Positions 44,535 through 51,431 of a stretch of 51,431 bases of DNA are shown here, one piece after another. The notes under the pieces were generated by a model. That model worked only from the letters and a program-made list of their open reading frames with translations. It was not told the DNA's origin and did not search any database. Location: positions 1 to 51,431 of the forward strand of contig CALUTE010000015.1 in the NCBI GenBank assembly GCA_944323645.1. Reading direction: 5' to 3'. A program made the position numbers and the translations under genes. This DNA is from an uncultured Helicobacter sp. GTDB lineage: Bacteria > Campylobacterota > Campylobacteria > Campylobacterales > Helicobacteraceae. Within the stretch, counting starts at the first letter, position 1. Each line of letters starts with the position of its first letter.

Positions 44535-47500
44535 ATGCATACAAAAAAGATTCTAGGAAAATATGAGATTATAGAGGTTTTGGGTAATGATGCTTATTAC
44601 GCTAAAATAGAAAGTAGAGAGTTTACAATCACACGAAAGTCAAAGGATACTACTACACAATCACTGCAAAGTATTACATTTTCCCACACTGCACAAAAAC
44701 TTAGCTCCATTTCACATCCAAATATTAGCAATCTAAAAGTCGATGAGGACGATAAATATTTTTATTTCATACAAGAACGTTACCAAGAGACAAAGGCACT
44801 TGATTCTAAAGTTTTTAGAGATGGCAAGGGCGACATAGACTATCAAAGACTTTTACAATGCTATATGCAAATTCTCTCCGCGATAGGGCATATCCATAAA
44901 TGTGGCTTTTACCACGGCACTATCAACCCTAGCAATATACTTGTAGACTATGATAACCGCGTGTTTGTGTTAGACTTTGGACGGAGTCATTTTTACCCAC
45001 TTTTAGAAGATGCGGATAAGAGGTTTTACGCACCCGAGCAGCTAGAGCTTCTAAATCTTGATGTGCAAACACATAGAGATTCTAATGTGCTTATAGATTC
45101 CCACAATATACAATCTCACAGGGAAGACATAGAAATTAAAAGCGAGACAAGCAAAGGGAGTGATATATTTTCTTTTGGGCTTTGTATGCTAAAGCTTTTG
45201 CTTGATAATTTTGAGGACATAGACTTTGAGGAGCATTACACAAATCCAAAGGACTTAGATTATCTCTTACAAAAAGTCCAAAGTGATTATGAATTAGAGG
45301 ATAGTGAAAATGAGATTTTTTTGCTTGTTAAGCAAATGTGTCTATTCAATCCAAGTGAGAGAATCTCTTTGTGTGATATAAAAGAGAAGCTAGAGAGGTT
45401 ATTAGATTCTATAATGCCTAGAAAAATTTACGAAATACAGTGTCATAGCACAACGGTGGAGCGATACTGCGAAAACAATGAGAGAGATATGAACGAGTAT
45501 CTTGGATTCCCACGCAATTTTTGGGAACATATCAATGATAGAGTAAAAGGACATAAGGCATATATACGGCAAGTTTATGATAAGAAAAGAGATGAAGATC
45601 AACTAGAAATTGCCCTTGGTGATTTGGTTTTTGTATGTTCTGCCGAGCAGAATGACGATGAACATTTGTTTTGTTACAAAATCTATGAAAATGAGTATAC
45701 TTGGATAGAAAAAATCATTGCTGATATGGAAAGTATAGAGCTTAGAGATTATTTTAGCTTTACGACTAAAGGCTATTATAACCCAAAGAGAGATAGTATA
45801 GAATCATTAAAAGAGATTCTACACCAAAAGTTTCAGGAGGCAAAATACAGAGCAGAAAAAGAAAAGCTAGACCAACAAGCCATAGCCACAGAGGAAGCCT
45901 TACTAGAAGCTGAATATAAAACCTTGCAGCAAAAGAAAAATACCCAATATGGAATCATAAAAGAGATTAGAAATGGTAGCGATGAGGTTATTTTCATCTT
46001 GCTTGATAAAGCAAAGATAGAGCAAAATAGCAAAGCCTCTAAAAAAACTACCTATATCAAGGAGCTAGAGAGACACTACAAAGGAGGATTACAACATCTC
46101 ATAAAGCACTTGCCAGATTCTAAAATCAAAGAGCAAAGCGAGGATAAAAGCACACAAGATACAGAATCTAAACCATCACATCAAGATTCACAGAGCCAAG
46201 ATTCTAAAAATAAAAATTCTCAAAATGAAAAAAATTTTAAGCCCAAGCAAAAGATATTATTTAGAGAAAAAGATTCCAATAGTAGCGATACCTTTAAGGG
46301 TGAAGTAGCACAATATAATCAAGATACCTTAGAGCTTACTGTAAAAAGAGAAAAGTATAGCAATCTCAATGAACTATCCAAAGGGATAATCTATGAAATC
46401 TCTTATGATTATCAAGTAGAGGAGATTATTTGGAATAAAAAAGACAGAGCATTAAAAGAACTACAAAAGTCTAATGTGCTTATCCCCAATCTTTTGCGTA
46501 AAATCAATAATCCCAAAGAGCTAGCACCAAATACTTTGGTAGAGATAGAATCTTTTTTTGATAATAATCTAGATTCTAACCAAAAAGAGGCAGTGCAAAA
46601 GGCTTTAAGCCTTGAATCTGGTAGTGAGATTTTACTTATCCAAGGACCACCGGGCACAGGGAAAACCACGACAATTACAGAAATGTTACGGCAAATCAAA
46701 AAGCGACACAAACACTATAAGATTCTCATCGCCTCACAAAGCAATCAAGCCGTAGATAATGTGCTAGAAAAAATAGCTAAAGACAATGAGAAAATCTTAC
46801 GCATAGGCAATGATGAATCCAAAATGAGTGAAATAGCTAGGCAATTTACACCAGAAAAAGTGCTAAACAAACTCATACAAGAAAATCGCGAAAGGATACA
46901 GAAAAATCCCATAAGAGATTCTAATCCATATATAGAATCTAAATTACAAGAATTACAAAAAAGATTCTTAGAAAGTTTGCAAAATCTTACCGCCACAACG
47001 AGTAGCATAAGAGACAGAGACCATGAAACCGCAAATCTTTTCTTAAAGCATTGCACTATCATCTTTGGCACACTCATTGGAATCTCTTCGTGGCAAAACT
47101 TCAGAGATATAGCCTTTGACTTTGCTATTATTGATGAGGCAGGACGAGCGACATTAAGTGAATTACTTGTGCCTTGTATCAAAGCTAAGAAAATCGTGCT
47201 AGTAGGTGACCATAAACAGTTAGCCCCTGTGATAGATGATGAAGTCGCACAGAATCTAAGTCAAAAACATACCAAAGAGGAAGTGGGGACATCATTTTTT
47301 GAGCGACTCTATGAGCGAATGGAGCGGGATAAAGAGGAGAGAGAGCATATAAAGCATTTTCAACACAGATTGACTCATAACTACCGTGCATACAAAAATA
47401 TCTGCGATATCTATAGCAATGCTTTTTATGACGGGGAGCTAACTACACAAGACTTTATAAGCAGACAAAGAGAACATGGACTTGAATGTTTTAGCAAAAG

Positions 47501-48116
47501 TGTAGTGTGGCTTGATACAGGTAAAATGCCAGATAAAGAGGACACACAAAAAGGCACAGGGAAAATCAATCGTTGTAATGCGAGGCTTATAGAGCGATAC
47601 ACAAGGCAGATTCTAAACGAGTTAAAGGCTAAGAATCTAGGCTATTCTATTGGAATCATCACGCCCTACAAAGACCAAAAACAACTCTTAGATTCTAAAC
47701 TTAGTAGTATAAAAAAAGAGTTTAAAGACTTTTATAAAAAATTGGCAGAGGGAATGGGCAAGAATAATAATAACATAAAGGATACTCATGACATAAAGGA
47801 TTATGCCCTTGATATTGGTACAGTCGATAGCTTTCAAGGTAGCGATAGGGATATTATCATTTATGACTGTGTGCGTTGCTCTAAAAGCAAAAATAATAAT
47901 AATGTTAAAGGCAAAAAGGGCGGACAAAAGATAGACTTTATCGCTGATGAAAAAAGACTGAATGTCTCACTTTCACGCTCCAAGAGTCTTTTAATCATTA
48001 TAGGAGATATGGAGTATCTCTATACTGCTCACACAAGCAAGGGTGAAAATCCCTTTGAAAAAATTATCAATGATATTAAGCATAAACAAGACTATCAAAT
48101 CATAGAATGCAAATAA
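44535..48116 (+). CDS. Kinase-like domain/SF1 helicase fusion, Mokosh type I MkoA-like
   Basis: A 1193-residue fusion. Residues about 8-290 are a protein-kinase fold. The catalytic loop reads HGTINPSN (127-134), lacking the catalytic Asp and Lys of HRDLKPxN, while DFG (147-149) and APE remain, so it is probably a pseudokinase. A linker region follows, with a coiled coil (about 435-475) and a Ser/Gln/Asp-rich segment (about 535-570) dense in AGATTCT. Residues about 670-1180 are a COG1112/UPF1-type superfamily 1 helicase: Walker A GPPGTGKTT (from 704), Walker B DEAG (Asp867), VGDHKQLAP, TVDSFQGSDRDIII and NVSLSRSK. Kinase-helicase plus a PLD partner is the make-up of type I Mokosh anti-phage defence. 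The PLD gene follows after 12 bases. Confidence 0.85.
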   Translation: MHTKKILGKYEIIEVLGNDAYYAKIESREFTITRKSKDTTTQSLQSITFSHTAQKLSSISHPNISNLKVDEDDKYFYFIQERYQETKALDSKVFRDGKGDIDYQRLLQCYMQILSAIGHIHKCGFYHGTINPSNILVDYDNRVFVLDFGRSHFYPLLEDADKRFYAPEQLELLNLDVQTHRDSNVLIDSHNIQSHREDIEIKSETSKGSDIFSFGLCMLKLLLDNFEDIDFEEHYTNPKDLDYLLQKVQSDYELEDSENEIFLLVKQMCLFNPSERISLCDIKEKLERLLDSIMPRKIYEIQCHSTTVERYCENNERDMNEYLGFPRNFWEHINDRVKGHKAYIRQVYDKKRDEDQLEIALGDLVFVCSAEQNDDEHLFCYKIYENEYTWIEKIIADMESIELRDYFSFTTKGYYNPKRDSIESLKEILHQKFQEAKYRAEKEKLDQQAIATEEALLEAEYKTLQQKKNTQYGIIKEIRNGSDEVIFILLDKAKIEQNSKASKKTTYIKELERHYKGGLQHLIKHLPDSKIKEQSEDKSTQDTESKPSHQDSQSQDSKNKNSQNEKNFKPKQKILFREKDSNSSDTFKGEVAQYNQDTLELTVKREKYSNLNELSKGIIYEISYDYQVEEIIWNKKDRALKELQKSNVLIPNLLRKINNPKELAPNTLVEIESFFDNNLDSNQKEAVQKALSLESGSEILLIQGPPGTGKTTTITEMLRQIKKRHKHYKILIASQSNQAVDNVLEKIAKDNEKILRIGNDESKMSEIARQFTPEKVLNKLIQENRERIQKNPIRDSNPYIESKLQELQKRFLESLQNLTATTSSIRDRDHETANLFLKHCTIIFGTLIGISSWQNFRDIAFDFAIIDEAGRATLSELLVPCIKAKKIVLVGDHKQLAPVIDDEVAQNLSQKHTKEEVGTSFFERLYERMERDKEEREHIKHFQHRLTHNYRAYKNICDIYSNAFYDGELTTQDFISRQREHGLECFSKSVVWLDTGKMPDKEDTQKGTGKINRCNARLIERYTRQILNELKAKNLGYSIGIITPYKDQKQLLDSKLSSIKKEFKDFYKKLAEGMGKNNNNIKDTHDIKDYALDIGTVDSFQGSDRDIIIYDCVRCSKSKNNNNVKGKKGGQKIDFIADEKRLNVSLSRSKSLLIIIGDMEYLYTAHTSKGENPFEKIINDIKHKQDYQIIECK

Positions 48117-48128
48117 AAAGGAGAGAAA

Positions 48129-49850
48129 ATGGCAAAGAAAAAGAATAAAAGTGAAACAAGCTTTGGATTACAAAATGTGGATATGGAGCTTTTGACCCAT
48201 AAATATGCGGACTATTATATGGATAGCAAAAGGACACAACACAGAAGTCAAGATAGCGAAGAAAGCTTTTTAGATTCTATTATAAAGATTGGTAATGAGG
48301 ATAGTGAGGGCGAAGACTACATTTGGTATGATACTAAAGAAGTGTATTATCCGATGTATAAGACAAAAATAAATTATGAAATCATCACAGAACAAGCATT
48401 ACACCCCATTATTCTAAGCCTTTTAGAGAGTATCAAATATCTTGGCACATTGCAAGAGCGGGGTAATGTGGAGACACTGCAAGCCCTCACGCAGCTAGAT
48501 TCTGAAATATTAGGAAGTATTTTGAGTGATTTAGAAACAAGGGGGTTTATAAGCCTAAATCCCTTAAGGCTTACGACAGGTGGGCACAAAATGCTAGATA
48601 CAAGAAAAGAGGCTATCTTACAAAGTGAGAGTGCTTATGTGCTACTTGATGGAATCTTTGGAAAAGTAGCAAGGGATAATAAGGGGCTATGTGTTACAAG
48701 AAACCGCAAAGATATAATGCTAGAATCTAATGTGCCAGATTCTAAAGACTGCATAAAGCTAAAGCCTTCAAGTAAAGACTTGCGTCCAAGGATAGAGAAT
48801 CTAGGCAAAGATTTTAGTGATAATAAAACTTTGCGTAGCGTGCTAGTAGAGGCATTAAACTGGTTAGACTATATAGAATCAAGCGATAAAGATTCCAAAA
48901 ATAGCCAAAACTCTCAAAAACAAGAATCTGAAAATGACAAAGATTCTCAAAATAATGAGGAAAATTCCTACACTGAAACACAAAAACATAATCATTCTGA
49001 AGCACAAAGCACTAAAGATATGGCTAACACTCATAAGAATCACAATACAAGCAATAATCCCCCAACACAAAACACACACAAAGAATCAGAGCAAGATTCT
49101 AGCATCTCATATAAAGCCGAGATTACAGACATTACCGACATAGACTCAAAGAAATTTTATAAAAAATATATTTGTCTTTTTTATAAAAGCAAAAGTGAAA
49201 GCAAAAAGATTTTAGTCATTGATTCTAAACTAGAAATCGATAGAGAATATACCAAGCTTTTTGACAAACTCATCGACACACCAAGCTTTGAATCTGCTAG
49301 AAAAGATTCCAAAGGCTTTTTAGATAATGAAGCAAAATTTCAAGCAAATACCCCAGAGCTTATAAGGCAGAAATTAGAGCTAGATTTTAGCGAGGGTGCG
49401 ACCATAGAGACAAATGAGCATAAGAAGTATTTTTTGTATACCTTTGAAAACGCTAAAAAAGAGATATGTATCCAAAGCCCGTGGGTGCGATATGAAATCA
49501 TAGAGCAATACAAAAACTCTATAGAATCTGCCCTAGAAAGAGGGGTACAAATCACTATTAAATACGGCATGAAACCGCGTAATAAATTTGATAAGGTAGG
49601 TATAGATGAGAAATCAAAGGAATATTTCACAGAGCTACAAAATCGTTATGCAGATCTCTTTCATCTAAAAGAGGGTAATGACCACTCTAAAATCGTGATA
49701 TGTGATGAGGAATTTATGATATTAGGAAGTTTTAATTGGTTAAGCTTTGGCGGGAATGCTGATAGAGATGGGGAAAGCAGGGGCGAAACTTCAAATATTA
49801 ATAAAAATTTGGAATCTATACGCAAAGAAAAAGCAAAATTTAAGCATTAA
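48129..49850 (+). CDS. PLD-family nuclease-like protein, Mokosh type I MkoB-like
   Basis: A 573-residue protein. The N-terminal part (about 85-160) looks like a winged helix (ETLQALTQLDSEILGSILSDLETRGFISL). A long polar linker (about 250-335, rich in Ser, Asn, Gln, Asp) is followed by a phospholipase D-type domain with one HKD motif, H519-S-K521-IVICD526, then GSFNWLS. One motif implies a dimeric active site, as in bacterial PLD nucleases. It lies 12 bases after the kinase-helicase gene with GGAGAG before the ATG, so the pair is an operon. By analogy to Mokosh it is the effector; its substrate here is unknown. Confidence 0.82.
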   Translation: MAKKKNKSETSFGLQNVDMELLTHKYADYYMDSKRTQHRSQDSEESFLDSIIKIGNEDSEGEDYIWYDTKEVYYPMYKTKINYEIITEQALHPIILSLLESIKYLGTLQERGNVETLQALTQLDSEILGSILSDLETRGFISLNPLRLTTGGHKMLDTRKEAILQSESAYVLLDGIFGKVARDNKGLCVTRNRKDIMLESNVPDSKDCIKLKPSSKDLRPRIENLGKDFSDNKTLRSVLVEALNWLDYIESSDKDSKNSQNSQKQESENDKDSQNNEENSYTETQKHNHSEAQSTKDMANTHKNHNTSNNPPTQNTHKESEQDSSISYKAEITDITDIDSKKFYKKYICLFYKSKSESKKILVIDSKLEIDREYTKLFDKLIDTPSFESARKDSKGFLDNEAKFQANTPELIRQKLELDFSEGATIETNEHKKYFLYTFENAKKEICIQSPWVRYEIIEQYKNSIESALERGVQITIKYGMKPRNKFDKVGIDEKSKEYFTELQNRYADLFHLKEGNDHSKIVICDEEFMILGSFNWLSFGGNADRDGESRGETSNINKNLESIRKEKAKFKH

Positions 49851-49884
49851 AATCTAAGCTCTTTAAAACCATTTAGAGATTTTT
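49851..49884. terminator. Possible bidirectional terminator between convergent genes
   Basis: AAATCTAAG and the interrupted complement TTTAGAGATTT form an imperfect stem directly between the end of the PLD gene and the end of the minus-strand DUF262 gene, with T-rich sequence (ATTTTT) on the plus-strand side. The stem has a bulge, so it is tentative. Confidence 0.3.
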
Positions 49885-51431
49885 AGCAAAAAATTCTTTC
49901 AATCTTTCGTATATTTCCTCATTTCGCTTTTCTATATCCTCTTTGAGCCAATCATCTTTTGGGTAGTTTGCTAATTCTTTAGCCTCTAAAAATTTAGAAT
50001 CTTTATATTTTTCTTTCTTTTTGCCAAAGTAGCCATTACCCGCTTCTATATTAATCTTTTTCTCAATTAGCATTTTATTGCCGATTTGTTCTAAATATTT
50101 CTTTGCGTCCTCTATGTTCCAGCTATTGTAATTTGTGTTTTGCCACTTTTGTGGGAATATATGCTCAATTTCTCCTTTTATTACACTGTGATTTTTCTTA
50201 TTATGATTCCATTCCCATTCCTGCTTATTATCATAAATCAAAACATAAATGCTCAAAATAAAACGAATCTGTTTGGGTAAAGCCTTTGTTGAAAAATCAA
50301 GAAAATACTCAAGTTTTGGCATAGCAAGATTTGAGATATTTAATGAAGACTCAAAGATTTTATCTTTCTTTTCCTTTATATTAATATTTGCTTTCATAAA
50401 ACCCCAAAAAAGTCCTGCATTACCACCTTTCCCATAGATAAGACCGATGGCACAGTAGCTGACTATTTGCGGTAAAACCTCATCAAAAATATTGCTATCA
50501 ATAGGATTTTTCTCTGGCTTATATTCATAAAAACACATACTAAGAACCATTTGCCATAATCTATTTTGAAAAATGCTTAAAATATCAAAATATTTTTGTG
50601 CCTCATAGCTCATATACTCTTTTGGATTAGACCAAAAATTTGCTAGTTCTTTTATATTATCTAAGGTTTCATCTTTTACTAGCATATCATCATTTGCACC
50701 AAAATTAACTTTTTTGCTTTTAGAATTTGCTTTATCTTTTTTAGTAAAAAACTCTAGTGGGCTTGGTATCACGGTGTCTACTTCATTATGCAAAGCTCTT
50801 ATTATGTGTTCGTATTGCGTGAATAAAAACCCCATATTTTCATTTTTAAGATAAGGGGAATTTGCTATTTGCGTTTCAAGGTTTTTCCATTCTTTTGCAA
50901 ATAGTTCTCTTTGCTCTTTATTTTCTTTGCTTTGATAGATAAGTCCCTTAAAAATATCTGATACACTTAAAGACACACCTCTATTATTTAAGGTATTAAA
51001 AATTCTTAAAGCATTTTCTTGTCCATCGCACTCAATAGGAAGCACTATGCAATCACGCAAAAGACATAAACAAAAATTAAACCAACTTGTTGGTTGTTCT
51101 TTAGCCAATTCATCTATTTTCTTAACAAAAAAGAGATAATTTTTTTCATAATTAGATTTAGATTTTTTAATAATATCATCGATTTTTTCCTTATCGTATT
51201 CATAAGAATCGCTAAGGATTTGTTCTAAAAGTTCATTATCAGAATCTATCGCTACATCGCTTTTTAAGTGTGGCTTAGAATAGTCTATATCACCATTTAG
51301 TTGATTAATATCCCAAAGACAAGATGAAAGGTGATTGAGTAAGACAGAAATATCATTTGATTTTTGGCTAAGAGCTTTTTCATATAAAGCCCTAATAAAA
51401 AGACTTAAAGTAGTTGTCCTTTGTTGTCCAT
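49873..51431 (-). CDS. DUF262/DUF1524 GmrSD-type restriction protein, partial
   Basis: The gene runs off the window edge, so its N-terminus is not seen. The frame is open to the last bases, and at the very edge it reads GQQRTTTLSLF, the DUF262 (ParB-like, NTPase) hallmark DGQQRLTTL. The C-terminal part has the DUF1524 HNH-type nuclease motif IKGEIEHIFPQKW, followed by GNKMLIEKKINIEAGNGYF, normal for the family. Fused DUF262-DUF1524 proteins (GmrSD/BrxU-like) are modification-dependent endonucleases that cut DNA with modified cytosines. A TTG at 51108 is a spurious start inside the gene. It is convergent with the Mokosh-like pair, forming a defence cluster. Confidence 0.85.
   Translation of the reverse strand, partial: GQQRTTTLSLFIRALYEKALSQKSNDISVLLNHLSSCLWDINQLNGDIDYSKPHLKSDVAIDSDNELLEQILSDSYEYDKEKIDDIIKKSKSNYEKNYLFFVKKIDELAKEQPTSWFNFCLCLLRDCIVLPIECDGQENALRIFNTLNNRGVSLSVSDIFKGLIYQSKENKEQRELFAKEWKNLETQIANSPYLKNENMGFLFTQYEHIIRALHNEVDTVIPSPLEFFTKKDKANSKSKKVNFGANDDMLVKDETLDNIKELANFWSNPKEYMSYEAQKYFDILSIFQNRLWQMVLSMCFYEYKPEKNPIDSNIFDEVLPQIVSYCAIGLIYGKGGNAGLFWGFMKANINIKEKKDKIFESSLNISNLAMPKLEYFLDFSTKALPKQIRFILSIYVLIYDNKQEWEWNHNKKNHSVIKGEIEHIFPQKWQNTNYNSWNIEDAKKYLEQIGNKMLIEKKINIEAGNGYFGKKKEKYKDSKFLEAKELANYPKDDWLKEDIEKRNEEIYERLKEFFAKNL

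Noticed and set aside
1-51431. tRNA, rRNA, CRISPR array, insertion sequence or prophage attachment site
   Set aside because: None seen on reading both strands: no tRNA T-loop consensus in a cloverleaf context, no regularly spaced direct repeats, no transposase. The dispersed heptamer is not a CRISPR repeat because copies are irregularly spaced and mostly within genes.

Overview
The window is an AT-rich chromosomal segment from a Helicobacter, most likely an enterohepatic (non-pylori) species. Several blocks keep the H. pylori gene order: hslV-hslU-era-csd6; pgk-corA-terC; and nuoA to nuoN with two unusual small subunits in place of NuoE/NuoF, followed by pflA and a phosphohexomutase. The orphan regulator HsrA is also present. 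Genes that H. pylori lacks (metA/metY sulfur assimilation, ilvI/ilvH) argue against H. pylori itself. No rRNA, tRNA, CRISPR array or insertion sequence was seen.

Layout. 0-5.5 kb is accessory DNA: a broken gene end, a Tat-exported aldo/keto reductase, a compact five-gene operon around a Ras-like GTPase, and a second aldo/keto reductase. 5.5-7.7 kb holds metA and metY, which make homocysteine from O-acetylhomoserine. 8-12.8 kb is hslV, hslU, era, csd6 (peptidoglycan trimming, cell shape) and fliP (flagellar export). 12.9-15.9 kb on the minus strand is pgk, corA and a TerC-family gene. 16.6-21.7 kb holds hsrA, ilvI, ilvH, a DUF455 ferritin-like gene and an EamA transporter. 21.9-36.6 kb is the complete 14-gene complex I operon. 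pflA and a phosphomannomutase/phosphoglucomutase follow to 40.4 kb. 40.5-51.4 kb is accessory again: an ANT(6)-like nucleotidyltransferase, a MORN-repeat lipoprotein, a decayed MFS transporter, a hexapeptide acetyltransferase, a two-gene anti-phage module matching type I Mokosh (kinase-like domain plus SF1 helicase, and a PLD protein), and the end of a GmrSD-type (DUF262/DUF1524) restriction gene that runs off the window.

Main observations. (1) Three unlinked genes (two aldo/keto reductases and the acetyltransferase) have nearly identical promoters: TTGACT, a 19-bp spacer with a conserved core, then TATAAT/TATACT. This is the architecture of MerR-family activated promoters and suggests a small electrophile/aldehyde-stress regulon. 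(2) The GTPase operon is preceded by a G9 tract lying between a TTGACA and a TAGAAT. Slippage there would change promoter spacing, so the operon may be phase-variable. The operon matches no system I can name and is my best candidate for something undescribed. (3) The heptamer AGATTCT/AGAATCT is strikingly over-represented. It forms inverted pairs in intergenic DNA and is enriched in disordered tails of proteins, a behaviour like that of DNA uptake signal sequences. (4) The Mokosh kinase domain has lost key catalytic residues and looks like a pseudokinase.
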